Source: Cercophora sp. LCS_1 (taxonomy: Eukaryota; Ascomycota; Sordariomycetes; Sordariales; Lasiosphaeriaceae). From it: DNA of 64,000 bases. Shown here piece by piece: positions 46,134 through 59,142 of the stretch. The notes under the pieces were generated by a model. It ran no database searches. It saw nothing but the letters and a program-made list of their open reading frames with translations, and was not told the DNA's origin. The position numbers were made by a program, and so were the translations under genes. The stretch is taken from assembly GCA_036250225.1 (NCBI GenBank), contig JAPZLL010000059.1, positions 62,001 through 126,000 on the forward strand. The letters run 5' to 3'. Each line of letters opens with the position of its first letter. Position 1 is the stretch's first letter.

Positions 46134-49100
46134 ATGGATCATATTCAGTTGCCAAGTGATGGCCTGGAGCCCATTGCTGTTCCTCATGCCGCGACTTTGA
46201 TGTACGATGGGCTGGACTTCGAGACGTACCCCGCCCGCGTGAGCTTTCCGCGGCATGACGACCTGGCTGGGTGGCAGGAGATCGACTCTGACAAAACAGC
46301 CGGCTTTGCGCAGTCATGGCTATACTTTGGCCTCATCGATGCATTTTTCGGTCGAGAGATTGATCGTGAACAATTCATCGCAAATACCACCCAGGGGCAG
46401 TCGTTCGTCACATCTGCCGCGCTCCTTCCCCTCTTGGACGACTGGCGGGCATCGGACGCAAGCGATGAGTCGGCGGAGAAGGAGCGACTTGATGCGCTGC
46501 TCAGAGTGAGCCTGACAGCCTTGCAGAGATTTTCTCTCCTTCCCCAGTCATCACTTTCGCCCATGCCGGAGATTCTTCTCTCCGCGCGGATCCTGATCAC
46601 CACTCTTTGTGTGGCAACAAACAGTGACGGTCTTGTCGTCGCACAGCTGCGCCCGTGGACCAGCAGCACAGATCCTGCCGCCGATTTGCTCCGGCAAAAG
46701 CTGTTAGAAGCAGGCTGGTGTCCCTGGAAGGTTCGGCAAATCTTGTCCGAGTACTCGTGCCTGGCCATCTACTACATCAGTCGACTCCGCGATCCGACCG
46801 CCCATCACATCTCTCACGCCGCGTGCACCGAGGACCGATGTATAGGAAACAATGTCAACATGGCCAATTATGCAACAAGACACACCGACTCATCCTGTGC
46901 TTGTCAGCATGCTCTCGTACCAGAAGCGAAAATGCGGTCCATCATCGATGACGGTGGGATCCCAGTTGTCCGCGTCAAGTTCTCCAAGACTGGAGACGCC
47001 TGCCTCCAAGTCAAAAGGGCTACTCCCCGGACACGGTACATAGCTATCTCGCACGTCTGGTCCGATGGTTTGGGTAATCCTCACGCCAACTCGTTGCCTC
47101 AGTGTCAACTCAAGAGGTTCTCTCGTTCGGTGAAGCTTCTCACACCTCCGATTCTCGACTTCTCCCAAGGTTACATGAGCATCCCGCAACTGAACATTAG
47201 CTTTGACGGAAAGCGGATGATGCTGGCATGGGGCACGACAGAATGGTTCTGGCTCGACACGTTGTGCATTCCTGTTGGCTCTGATGATCACTCGATCTTT
47301 CTCAAATCCAAGGCAATCAACCAGATGGCAGCCATCTACTCTGGCGCTCATCAAGTCCTTGTCCTGGACTCCGTGATGCAGGCGTGCAACATAGCCGGTC
47401 GAGACCCTTGCCATGTGTTGGCACAGCTGAGTGCACTTGCTTGGCTTGGACGCTGTTGGACGTATCAAGAGGGCGCATTGGCTTTGTCCCTTCAAGTGCA
47501 GTGCGCCGACTGCTCCTTTGCCCCGACCCTGTTTGGCGATGTCGCCATTGAGACATTCGACTCGAGCGATAATATTTACGTTCTTTTGCCGGGTACGACC
47601 ACAGCTCATGGTACGTGGTCTAGGATCGGACAAGCGCTAGCAATTGGTATCAAATGGACAAGGACGGTAACTTCGGACGCGCTCCGGGGTCTCCGAGGGC
47701 TTCCCACTTCGTCAAAGCGGAAGATCCGGGCATTGTTGGCCAGGCATATCTACCACCAGATCGGAGACGTTGTCGGTAGAGAAATGCGGTACGACTGGAG
47801 AAGCAAGAACCCATTTTTGCTGTCCGGGAATACCATGCAGGACTTTGTGCTATGTTGGAACTCCCTTGCCCAGCGGACCACGACCATGGGTGGGGATGTT
47901 CACGTCATAATTGCCAATCTCCTACGCTTCAACGCCTTTTCCATCTTAGCGATGAAGACTCTTGAAGAGAGAATCACGTCTATCTTGTGGAGCTTGCCCG
48001 CGATTCCATTGTCTCTCTTGTTTAATCGGTCCAAACAGCGAGTGCGGCCGACGGAGCAGCATGCCAACAGGTGGATGCCATTGTGGCCAGACTGGTACAC
48101 CATCACAGAGCTCCCAGCCCTTGAGATTCAGGGTGGCGTGCTTACCCTGGCGAGCAACAACATCAGGGATGGCGAGCAAAGACCTGTTGTGTTGATGCTT
48201 GATTTGCTGATTCAAGCTCATGACGGCCCGACGGAGCTGCTTGTCGAGAGCATCTCAGAGACTCGGTCAAACTGGTTTCGTGTTGTGCTTCATCGGCAAC
48301 CGGGTGACCAATTCGATTCCGGCAAGTTTCAGTCCACAGTCTTCGTCATCCACCCCGGGAGATCTCATTACACTGTAGCTCGGGAGGAAATTCCGGCTGC
48401 GTGTCTTCATGCAAACGCCATACTCTACAAGCATCCGGACGAAACAACTCCTGACTCCTGCCAGGGAAACGCCCAGACAAGGAAAGCACAACTTCTAACC
48501 ACCTTTGACTGCCCAGCTACGGCCTACTTTCTTGGAACCATTGTCCCTCCTGCATACTCACACCTACCAAAGTATTCTGCTTCCTCCCCACAGAATTACA
48601 CACTTGCTGTCGAACACGGTAATGGCCTTCCTCTTTCATTCGCATCCGCCAAGCTAACGACCCTCCAGATGTCCCTCAACACACAAGACCCCTTCCCCAA
48701 CGGCCACAAAACCCTGCCTTCTTGGTTGTCACCGCCCTGCTCCTCATGCTGAGCCACCCGTTCAGCTACTTTCTCTGCGCCATGAACGCTCTGGTTATCT
48801 ACCAAGACGTCACAGAACATACAGCATACCCGTTTTACCTCGGCGTCTTGTCAAAACTCACCATCGTGACACATTCGCACTACTTTTTGGCTTTCCTCTA
48901 CATTCTTCCCCCACTGGCAATCCTTCCTACCGCTCTCGCTGCCCTCGGTCTTGGCGTCATACCTTTTGTGATTGGCATAGTCTACGTCATCCTGAAAGCT
49001 GAAGTGAGAGAAATGGGCGCAATAGATAAGGCGGTGCTGGGACTGCTTGTTGCGGGACACTCCCCGCAGATTCTCATGGCGGCCGTTGTAAGGTGGTACA

Positions 49101-49249
49101 TTAATCCAAGGGTATGGAAGGCGTGGTTGGAGACATATGAGCCGGATTGGGAGCCGGGAAAGACGGATGGATTGTTGAAGACCGTGCTCACAATGACGGA
49201 GGGGTGGAGTGAAAGGTTGACGCAGTTAGAGGGGTGGTTCAGGAGGTGA
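46134..49249 (+). CDS. HET-domain protein with C-terminal multi-pass membrane domain
   Basis: Exons 46134-48618 and 48669-49249 (3066 nt, 1021 residues) flank a 50-bp intron with a GTAATG donor, a GCTAAC branch point and a CTCCAG acceptor. Ignoring the intron gives two overlapping ORFs in different frames, so splicing is what joins the domains. The HET core comprises RYIAISHVWSDG (about residue 301), FWLDTLCIP (about 369), and INQMAAIYSGAHQVLVLD with WLGRCWTYQE. The N-terminal 300 residues include a Cys-containing region, as in long HET proteins. After the splice come about four membrane helices (FLVVTALLLMLSHPFSYFL to VIGIVYVILK) and a soluble end ERLTQLEGWFRR. Confidence 0.85.
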
Positions 49250-49912
49250 TGATGCCGCTCCCTTTCAATGTTGCCGGCCGGGATTATTTAAGCGCATTGT
49301 CGCCCGATGGATAGTCAATTTGATGGCCAAAAAGCACGGCACACTAGCTTAAGTTGATGCCACTTCGAGTGACTTGGACAGGCATCGTAAATTCCAACAG
49401 GCCTCGACGAAAAAGTCTAGTATGGTTTAGTTGGATTTTAACACGTGTGAATGCCAAATAATGCATCGTGATTCTCGATATACCCCTTTTCAGTTGATCA
49501 ATACCCTCGACTTTTTTATGCGTACCGTTTACTGACTTTGTCAGAAGCTTGATAAAAATTATCACCTTCGTTCCAGCAGGCGCGTTCTGCCAAGCATGGC
49601 GACCACCCAAGCACACACGCAGCTCGGGATTCCGGTTAAACCCCCCAACTCCCCGGATCACTCGGGATCAGAACGCCGCAGATAAGGCATGCAAAGTGCC
49701 TGCAGGATTCCCCCTAGGCATTTTTCGAGCTAATCCCAAATTTTTATCAGAAAAATCGTGGCAGGCGAGAGCGTGCCGCACACCTCCCAAGACATATATG
49801 ACGCTCACCGCCGCCGCCGAACCACGAACCTGCTGTCCGAAAAAAACTTTTGCAACACCAACCGACCAAACCTCACACACACACACACACGCACACAAGT
49901 ATCAGTATCACC
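49250..49912. other. intergenic; CA dinucleotide run in the leader of the next gene
   Basis: No gene was seen. A (CA)n run of about 20 bp at 49872-49891 lies 20-40 bp before the ATG at 49913. Confidence 0.5.
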
Positions 49913-50656
49913 ATGGCGGCTCCGCTCACCTGGCGCGGCCACTTCTACAACACCCCCATACTCACCATCTACGACATCTGGGTCCTCCACCTCAACATGC
50001 CCTACGCGTGGGGCGCCCAAACCAGCACCGTGCTCCTCCCGTTGTTCCGCTCCGCGTTCGCGCAATCGCGTCGCCACCTGGACATCGGCGTCGCGACCGG
50101 GTATTTTCCGTCGCGCGGTCTCTCCCACACACGTGCACATGCGCATGCACGTGCGGTCAGCAAACGAGAAGAAGAAAGCAACAAGATGGAAATCACCCTG
50201 ATGGACATCGCACCGAACTCCCTCTCCCTCGCCGCGCAGCGTATCGAACGCGAGAACCCCGGCGCGGCGCGCATTACGACCATCCAAGCCGATGCGCTTG
50301 GACCGGCGCCTGACGCGTTGAGGGGGAGGTTCGACTCGGTTAGCATGTTTAACTTGGTTCATTGCATCCCTGGGACGCAAGAGGCCAAGGCGCGCGTGTT
50401 TGGGCTTGCGAAGGACGTGTTGAGCGACGAGGGGGTCTTGGTCGGGTGCACGGTGCTGGGGTGGCGGTATCTTGGGTGGAGGGTGTTGGGTTGGTTGAGT
50501 CTGGGGTTGTTCAATCTTGTTGGCGCTTTCAGCAATTGGGGTGAGGGAAGGGAGGCTTATGAACAGGCGTTGAGGAGGGAGTTTGAGGAGGTTGAGACGT
50601 GGGTTTGCGGGAGCATGTTGTTGTGGAGGGGGAGTAGGCCGAGGAGAGATAATTAA
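49913..50656 (+). CDS. class I SAM-dependent methyltransferase
   Basis: A single exon encodes 247 residues. Motif I reads HLDIGVATGYF (SAM-binding glycine loop). ITLMDIAPNSL supplies the acidic residue after strand 2, and RFDSVSMFNLVHCIPG is the motif-IV region. The order and length fit small fungal class I methyltransferases. Between motif I and strand 2 lies an unusual His/Arg/Ala then Lys/Glu-rich insert (about residues 69-91) encoded by alternating purine-pyrimidine sequence. It could be an insertion or an unrecognised intron. The substrate is unknown. Confidence 0.82.
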   Translation: MAAPLTWRGHFYNTPILTIYDIWVLHLNMPYAWGAQTSTVLLPLFRSAFAQSRRHLDIGVATGYFPSRGLSHTRAHAHARAVSKREEESNKMEITLMDIAPNSLSLAAQRIERENPGAARITTIQADALGPAPDALRGRFDSVSMFNLVHCIPGTQEAKARVFGLAKDVLSDEGVLVGCTVLGWRYLGWRVLGWLSLGLFNLVGAFSNWGEGREAYEQALRREFEEVETWVCGSMLLWRGSRPRRDN

Positions 50657-50814
50657 TTAGCTCTCCACCTTGAACACAATTTGGTTGTTTGGGATGGTTT
50701 GATTGGCGGTGGGGGAGAAGGTTGACCAAGTGAGAGAAGTGATTTGTTACGGCAGTTTGAAAGACGCGTGGTTTTATTAGCCCAATGCAACTTTATTTCA
50801 AACTTGAGCAAATG

Positions 50815-51043
50815 TGTCAAAAGGAAGGAGGCCTCGGCTGGGCGAAGGAAGGGGCCCCTGGCAGCCAGTCAGCCCCGCTGACTGGAAGCCTGGCGCCAGT
50901 AAGCCAAAGCCACCACGGCTGCGTGGCCTGGATCCTACAGATGGATCTATAAGATACGGCTCTCTGGCAGAGCCAGAGAACCAGAAGAACAAGCAATACA
51001 ATCACGGTTTTCTACTTGAATAAGCAGTGCAGTGTTTCTGACA
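50815..51043 (+). mobile_element. solo LTR with 5-bp target-site duplication
   Basis: This 229-bp element begins TGTCA and ends TGACA (reverse complements of each other). It is flanked on both sides by AAATG (50810-50814 and 51044-51048), a perfect 5-bp duplication. Internally it has a TATA-like word (CTATAAG near 50947) followed by a GA-rich run, as in LTR promoters. No internal retrotransposon sequence is present, so it is the recombination product of a full element, probably Ty3-like given its TGTCA/TGACA ends. Confidence 0.85.
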
Positions 51044-51142
51044 AAATGATCTAGGTTGTTTGGGTTTGTCGGGATCCGCCGTGTGCAATTACCTAGGTCG
51101 CCTGAGAACAGGGGGACTGGACGTAACAGTGACGGGAAAGAG

Positions 51143-51799
51143 CTAGGTATCGAAATTGGCGTCTGAGGAAAGGTCCCAGTCCCGGCTCCTCTTTGGTCGA
51201 TAACGTGGGAATGACAGGACAGGTCGTAATGATGAAGGTGATGGGGATGACGAGCTGCCACAGCTGCTGCTACTGCTGCCGCCTTGGTCGCCACGCCTCT
51301 GGCGGTCGCGTTTCCAAGACGCCAACCAATCCCTCCACCGCACGAGGATTGCCATGTTTTCGGGCTTGATCGGTGCGCTCTCCAGCCGCGCGAGCATCCC
51401 GTCCATGTCGTACGTCGGACGCCTCTGGCCGTCGACCCAGAACTCGATGGCGTCAAGCACGCCCTCGTAGACAATCAGCCCGAAGCCGCGCGAAAGCGGA
51501 CCAAACCCGAGGAGAGCCCAGAGCGTGTTGGCGAGCCACAGCCCGTACGGGTCGCCTCTGTCCTCAACACCTCGCGCGGTGAAGATGGTCGTCGGGCCCG
51601 TCCACGCATAGGGCGAGTCCGCAGGCGGACCGGGAAACATTGCGATCCCGCCGTGTCCGTCGTAGGGGAGCATGGGGTCACTCGCGATTGATTGCTGGGT
51701 GCAGCGCATGAGGCGCACTCTGTCATAGTCGGTGTACGACTTGGACGTCACAGAGAGTATCAGGCGGCTGACTACGTATCGGGGGGGCGAGGACAACAA
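51143..51799 (-). CDS. unrecognised fungal protein
   Basis: This ORF of 218 residues is rich in Trp, Gly and Pro, with normal composition up to about residue 165. Notable segments are YDGHGGIAMFPGPPADSPYA, GLWLANTLWALLGFGPLSRG, and a charged helix MAILVRWRDWLASWKRDRQR. A Ser/Pro low-complexity tail follows. The start is uncertain: the ATG at 51799 abuts a (GCC)n run at 51820-51842, and an acceptor-like CAG nearby could mark an upstream exon. No signal peptide or known domain was seen. Confidence 0.5.
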   Translation of the reverse strand: MLSSPPRYVVSRLILSVTSKSYTDYDRVRLMRCTQQSIASDPMLPYDGHGGIAMFPGPPADSPYAWTGPTTIFTARGVEDRGDPYGLWLANTLWALLGFGPLSRGFGLIVYEGVLDAIEFWVDGQRRPTYDMDGMLARLESAPIKPENMAILVRWRDWLASWKRDRQRRGDQGGSSSSSCGSSSSPSPSSLRPVLSFPRYRPKRSRDWDLSSDANFDT

Positions 51800-52415
51800 T
51801 GCGGAGCCCCCGCGACCGACCGCCGCCGCCGCCGCCGCCGCCTGTTGGTGTAACGCCGGGCTCCAAAGGCCCCGCGGGCCAAGGGCATTCGTCCGGACTC
51901 TCGGAATCAGCGTGTGGAAGCTTGGTGGCTTGTTTCCACGAAGCCTGCCTAATCAAACAGCACCAATAGACAGGCTTGTTGGCAGTGAGACTACGGAAAA
52001 CCCAGTCTCCCGTCTTGGTTCCACTGTTGGTTCGAGTTTGTTGCAGCTGCTCTCTCTTTCAAATTCTACAAGGACACTGTTAATTTCGCCGTCAGTCTCC
52101 GCACTATACGGCTCCTTGAATGTCTACCAGGCCACCTTGTCTGTATTGGTGCCCTCTCGAAGCTCAAGAGCGCCTTGCCCGCCGCTAGGCTTTCCATACC
52201 GTCGTGAATGGGAGGTGTGCACCTTGGGACGTGTGCTGACGAGAACCAAGGCAACTAAGGCACAATACCTTGGGCACCATGGCTACATTGGCAACATAAG
52301 AGCCCTGATGCGCGTATATAATGAGAGGAGCCAGCTAATGTCGCAACTCTGGCCGGCCACTCCCATCAACCATTCAAACCCGCTATCCGCCTCATAAACG
52401 TCAAGGGAAAAAAAA
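51800..52415. other. intergenic with (GCC)n trinucleotide run
   Basis: A run of about seven GCC units lies at 51820-51842. A TATA-like word (GCGTATATAATGAG near 52315) precedes the gene at 52416 by about 100 bp. No gene was seen. Confidence 0.5.
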
Positions 52416-53172
52416 ATGCTGTTGTCCTTCTCCGTCTTCGCCTCGTTGGCTCTGGCTGCTGTAGTTCCCGGTGCTGTACCCCAAACTGAGCAGGCAGCCC
52501 AAGTATGCTACGCGGGCGAGACCCAGAGCCTTCTCTGCTACAGGGCGCCCCAAGGAACTCCCCAGGGCGTTTCGGTTTCCGACGTTGCTCTTGCCGCTTC
52601 GGCACTGCGCGAGTGGTGAGTCTTTACTTTGTATTCAACATGTACCAGTTTGGTGGCCGGTGCTGACATTTGCGGTATGGCAAAGGGGTACAGAGCTGCG
52701 GGAGAAGCTTGACGAGGATGGGAATCCCATCTTCGACGGGAACGGGTTGTCAATCGAGGAGCCCTTTTACCGCTACCTGGACATGAACAAGACGGCGGAC
52801 CCAGAGCCTTGCGCCGAGTGGACTCTTCTCAGGCTCCGGAGCGTCCTGGTGGCCGCCAAGCTCATGAAGCGGGGGAAAGACGCACTTGTGTGGTTCGGCG
52901 ACATTGCCGACGCCATCGATGGCGGCGAGCACGCCACGCCGGCGCAAAAGAACGCTTCCATTTCTAGGTGCGGTACCGACGGCGGTTCCAGGGAGGTCAA
53001 CGCCACCTTGAAACACGAGGCATACGATCCTTGGAGGTTTGACTATGAGAGCGGCGCCAAGATCCACACTGATATCGTCATTAAGGTTGTTGCGGACCTG
53101 GATTGGCGTAAGGCACCGGCCGAAGGTGATGAGCCGCCTACCAGTAACAAGCGCGGCGGCAAAGACGAGTAA
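52416..53172 (+). CDS. secreted protein of unknown function
   Basis: Exons 52416-52615 and 52686-53172 (687 nt, 228 residues) flank a 70-bp intron with a GTGAGT donor. The signal peptide is about 1-20 (MLLSFSVFASLALAAVVPGA). Two Cys (VCYAGETQSLLCY) follow directly. After the splice the protein is mostly helical and charged, with WTLLRLRSVLVAAKLMKRGK and a C-terminal strand IHTDIVIKVVADLDW. Two further Cys lie near residues 130 and 180. No family is recognised. Confidence 0.7.
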
Positions 53173-53576
53173 CAAGGCGGGCACTACCTCATTTCAGTTA
53201 CCAGATCTGGGTATTCATAGATGGGGCACTCTAAGTTTGACATAGCTTTCTATACTTTACCAGCTCTGAATGAATGTAAATAAAACCTTTCCAAGAGGCA
53301 TTAATGACCGACAAAGTTGTGCTCTTGGCATTTGAATTAATGGCCAGTTTCGTTTCTGCGACAGCCCGAGAGTTACATGACTCCATCCAAGCAAGCACTA
53401 CTACCGGCTTCCCCCACCTGCGCTCCGGCACGTTGCTTGATCTCACCCCCACCTTCCACTTTTCATTTTTGATCGTTATTGCAACATCGCAACCATCATC
53501 GCAACATCCATCCAAACTCCCATCTCTCTCATCCAAACTTATCACATCATTCGCCGACCGACCGACACCATCCAAA
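53173..53576. other. promoter of the Ayg1-like gene
   Basis: The frame is open upstream of 53577, but the sequence is C/T- and ATC-rich leader without signal or domain. No separate gene was seen. Confidence 0.5.
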
Positions 53577-54821
53577 ATGGCCCCTCACACCTTCCACATC
53601 GGCGACGCCCTGAACCAACCGGCCCCGCACCACGCCTCCTTCTCGGCCCTCTGGTCCACCAAATGGTCCGCCCCCTGCTCCATGGGCATCTACCCCTTCA
53701 TGTTCGCCTCGCACACGGATTTCGCCCCCATCGCCGCCTCCCTGTCCGAAGCCAACCTCCGCCCGCCCTACAACTGGGACGTCTACGCCTCGCACTTCTT
53801 CCCCAAGGCAGCGGAGCTCACATCCCTCGCGGATACCGCCCTTGCAGCAGGTGAGAGTGACAAAGCGCGCGAATACTACCTCCGCGCATCAGCCGTGTAC
53901 CGCATCGCGCGGTTTCCAGCGCCTCGCTCGCCAAAGCAGAAAGAAGCATGGGAGAAGGGAAAGGAGGTGTTTTACAAGGGCGCTGCGTTGATGGAATTCC
54001 CGATTCGAGAGGTCAAAGTGGAGCATACACATGCCGTGGAGGGCGAGGGAACGGTGGTTCCGGTGAATTTGTTGGTCCCAAAAAGTGGGGAGGGGAAACA
54101 CCCGGTTGTGCTGATCTTCACGGGGCTGGACGGATATCGCACCGAGCTTGCGGTCTGGCAGGAGGGGTGGGTGAAGAAGGGCGTTGCGACGGTTGTGGTG
54201 GAGATCCCCGGGACCGGTGACTCGCCTGCGCTGAGGAACGACCCGACAAGCGCGGAGCGGCAGTGGGATAGCTTGTTGGGGTGGATTGCGCAGCAGCCGG
54301 AGCTGGACGAGAAGAGAGTGGTGGTTTGGGGGTTTTCAACGGGCGGTTACTATGCGCTCAGAGCAGCGCATACGCACGCTGATCAGCTGCTGGGCGTGGT
54401 CAGCCAGGGGGGAGGATGTCATTACATGTTTGAACGGGAATGGCTGGAAAAGGTGAACGTGCTGGAGTATCCGTTTGATTTGGCGGATACGCTGGCGTGG
54501 AAGTTTGGGTATGAGGATCTGGAGAGCTTCATCCAAGAGGCGGGCAAGTTTTCGTTGTTGAATGATGGGACGCTGGAGAAGAAGTGCACGCAGGTGTTGT
54601 TGGTCAATGGCGAGGGGGATGAGATCTTCCCGATTGATGATCAGTGGGTCGCGCTTGAGCATGGGAGGCCAAAGTTGAGCAGGACTGTGCTGGGGCGGAA
54701 GCATATGGGCGAGCCGGAGGCATTTTTTGTCATTCTAGAATGGATTCACGAGGTGCTGGGGCTGGATGGGGATTGGATGGCGCAGATGAGGGCGCTGCCT
54801 AGTAAGATGAAGTATCCGTAG
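53577..54821 (+). CDS. Ayg1-like alpha/beta hydrolase (polyketide-shortening type)
   Basis: A single exon encodes 414 residues, start at MAPHTFHIGDAL. It has an N-terminal helical cap (FHIGDALNQP, MGIYPFMFASHTDF, REYYLRASAVYRIARFP) and a C-terminal alpha/beta hydrolase. The nucleophile elbow is WGFSTGGYYALRAA (Ser254). The acid is in NGEGDEIFP (Asp348), and His is in GRKHMGEPEA (His376). Length and layout match fungal Ayg1/YG1 proteins, which cut heptaketide naphthopyrone to tetrahydroxynaphthalene for pigment. Related fungal hydrolases act on other 1,3-diketones, so the precise substrate is open. No PKS is in the window. Confidence 0.8.
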   Translation: MAPHTFHIGDALNQPAPHHASFSALWSTKWSAPCSMGIYPFMFASHTDFAPIAASLSEANLRPPYNWDVYASHFFPKAAELTSLADTALAAGESDKAREYYLRASAVYRIARFPAPRSPKQKEAWEKGKEVFYKGAALMEFPIREVKVEHTHAVEGEGTVVPVNLLVPKSGEGKHPVVLIFTGLDGYRTELAVWQEGWVKKGVATVVVEIPGTGDSPALRNDPTSAERQWDSLLGWIAQQPELDEKRVVVWGFSTGGYYALRAAHTHADQLLGVVSQGGGCHYMFEREWLEKVNVLEYPFDLADTLAWKFGYEDLESFIQEAGKFSLLNDGTLEKKCTQVLLVNGEGDEIFPIDDQWVALEHGRPKLSRTVLGRKHMGEPEAFFVILEWIHEVLGLDGDWMAQMRALPSKMKYP

Positions 54822-54906
54822 ACACAAACAATATCTACAGTGGTGGTAGATGAATGATGCCTACATGAGTCTATTCTAAAATAGTCTATGAAGGATGGAA
54901 AGGAAG

Positions 54907-56694
<1,788 letters not shown>

Positions 56695-57800
56695 ATGACA
56701 AACAAAACCCTCATCTTCAAGCAAGTCCCCTCGGGTCTCCCCAAGCCGGGCCAAGACCTCGTCATCGAAGACCGGGGCTTCGACGCCAACGCTGCGCCGC
56801 CCGCCGGGGGCGTCACGCTCGAGATCCTCTACGTCTCGTTCGACCCCTACCAGCGTGGGCGCATGCGGTCCGCCGAGGTCAAGTCATATTCGCCAGCCTT
56901 TGAACTCGGCGGACCCATCACCAACAGCGCCGTCGCGCGCGTCCTCAAGTCCGACGCGCCAGACTACAAGGAGGGCGATCTGGTCGTCGCCTTTTTGCCC
57001 ACCGCCGAGTACGCCACGCTTACCAAGGAGGAACTCCCCGCCATCAAGAGCAAGATCGAGAATCCCTATGGCTTGAAGGACTTGGGTCTGTTCATCGGCC
57101 CGCTGGGCATGCCGGGCTTGACGGGGTGGTCGTCGCTGCATGAGATTGGCAAGCCGAAAAAGGGCGAGACCATTTTCATCAGCAGCGCGGCTGGTGCGGT
57201 TGGGCAGGTTGTCGGACAGATTGCCAAGCGGGAGGGGTTGAAGGTGATTGGGTCTGTGGGCAGTGATGATAAGCTGGATTTCATCATCAAGGACCTGGGA
57301 TTCGATGGCGGCTTCAATTACAAGAAGGAAAAGGTTGCCGATGCGCTCGAGAGGTTGGCGCCCGAGGGGATTGATATTTATTACGAGAATGTGGGCGGTG
57401 AGCAGCTGGAGGCGGCCATCAACAAGATGAATCAGCATGGGCGGATTGTTGCCTGTGGCATGGTGAGTTATTTTGTTGGTAATAATGATGATGAGCAGTG
57501 GACTGACGTTGGCAGATTTCGCAATATAACCTCAAGCCTGAGGAGAGGTACGGTGTGACTAACTTGTTCATGGTCGTCACCAAGCGGTTGAAGATGGAGG
57601 GTTTCATTGTGGGTGATGAGAACTTTGGACCCAAGTATGCCAAGGAGCACCAGGAAAAGCTGCAAAAGTGGTTGGCCGAGGGTTCGGTCCAGGCAAAGCT
57701 TTCCATTACTGAGGGCATTGATAATGCTGCTGAGGGTCTGGTCGGTATGCTGCAGGGACACAATTTTGGCAAGGCTGTCCTGAAAATCAAGGAAGCGTAA
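56695..57800 (+). CDS. zinc-free medium-chain reductase (NADP-dependent alkenal/one oxidoreductase type)
   Basis: Exons 56695-57462 and 57516-57800 flank a 53-bp intron (350 residues). The protein starts MTNKTLIFKQVPSG. SFDPYQRGRM is the family's substrate-site strand; no zinc ligands are present. The Rossmann loop is SSAAGAVGQVVGQIAK, and DIYYENVGGEQLEAAI with NKMNQHGRIVACGM follow. The second exon carries the C-terminal strand-helix with LSITEGIDNAAEGLVGML. Full length for the leukotriene-B4-dehydrogenase/curcumin-reductase class, which reduces activated C=C bonds with NADPH. Its 3' end was duplicated to 59991-60126. Confidence 0.9.
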
Positions 57801-57952
57801 GAAGTGTTCGTGGGCAGTGTTCATTATGTTTCATGACGAGGGTAACCTAGATGTCAACGGGGTATCGTGTACTTAGTTCCGAATCCTCCAAAAGATACCA
57901 ATTTCTCCAAACGCCCGCATCCCCGCATCCCATTTGATCCCATGCAAGTCCA

Positions 57953-59142
57953 TCAGTGCTTCTCCAGTTCGTTGTCGTTGCGCATTACAGCATCCCAGGG
58001 CTTAGGTCCCCTCGCGGACCCATGTGGTGTCATCTCATAGCCGGCGTCCTCAGTATCGGTGTTGGGATACGGTGTCGCCGCTTCGTGAGCCGGTGGACTC
58101 CGAGGGTCTGCCGCCGGCGTATGGTGTCGCTCGACATGGTAAAAGGTTGGACCATCTCTGCTCGTCATCAACCCAAGCTTGATAAGAATCCTCTCCGTCG
58201 GCCTCTTCAGACAAGGCACACAAGCAGCAATAATCCTACCACGCGTCAGCAGTCTCCCTCGTCGGACACCAGCCTGTAAAACTCACCCCAGCTGAATCTC
58301 CAAAATCCCCCAAAACGTCACGTTCACCCCATCCAACAACGTATCCCCCGTCAACTTCTTATTCGTCACATCCACAATCTTGCACACGGACGCCGCACTC
58401 GCCACCAGTCCCAGTCCCATGATCGCCACAAGCAACACCTTCTCCCTGGCGGACCTCCGTATCCGCGTGATAAACGTCAACGGCAACAGCGCCAGCACAA
58501 AGTCGGTCGCAATCGTTAGTCCTGATGTAGAGACGATTCCCTCGGACATGAAATTCGGATCCACACAAACGGGGTCCGGTGTTGTATAATCCCACATGGC
58601 CCGGAGCGGTTTACACGCTGCGAACAGAAAGCCGCTTGTTGTCGCAGCGATCCCGACGGAAACAACCATCATACAGGTTAGAAATGTTTTCCAGAGGATG
58701 ATTTCTTGGCGCAAACGGAAGAGCATGAGCGCGATGCTCAGCTTGGCGAAACCGATGGCCCAGCCGGAGGCGTGCTGGCCAAAGTAGAGGTACATGCGTC
58801 CGAGGGGCTGGTCTTCGGCGGAGACGTAGAAGGTTGGGCGGCCGAGGCCATGGCGTATGGCGAGGAGGATGAGGATCCAGTTTGTGAGGTCGAAGGCCTG
58901 CATTCGTCATGAGTTCACACTCACTTCCATTCGGGGGAGGGAAAAAAAAAAAAAAAAAAAAATTGACATACCGCAGCTGCGAGGATGGCGTAATCATCCC
59001 ACCAGAGACGATACCGCGGCCGAGCACGACTCCATATCCGGGCTGCGACGACGGGGATTGAGACGGTATGGAGGACGGAGGACAGGATGATGATGGGAGG
59101 CGCGTTGTTTTGATCCGGCGGTGGGTCGCCGAGGGGATTCAT
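57953..59142 (-). CDS. integral membrane protein, rhodopsin/SAT4 (Pth11-like) domain
   Basis: Exons 59142-58972, 58897-58287 and 58235-57953 total 1065 nt (354 residues). Helix 1 is IIILSSVLHTVSIPVVAARI. RYRLWWDDYAILAAA is the SAT4 'WDD' motif. DLTNWILILLAIRHGLGRPT, WAIGFAKLSIALMLFRL, AACKPLRAMWDYT (conserved Cys) and CVDPNFMSEGI follow in family order. A 100-residue cytoplasmic tail ends in exon 3. Intron 1 holds 21 consecutive A/T (58942-58962). Convergent with the MDR gene, 152 bp apart. A relic of its last codons lies at 60270-60320. Confidence 0.85.
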
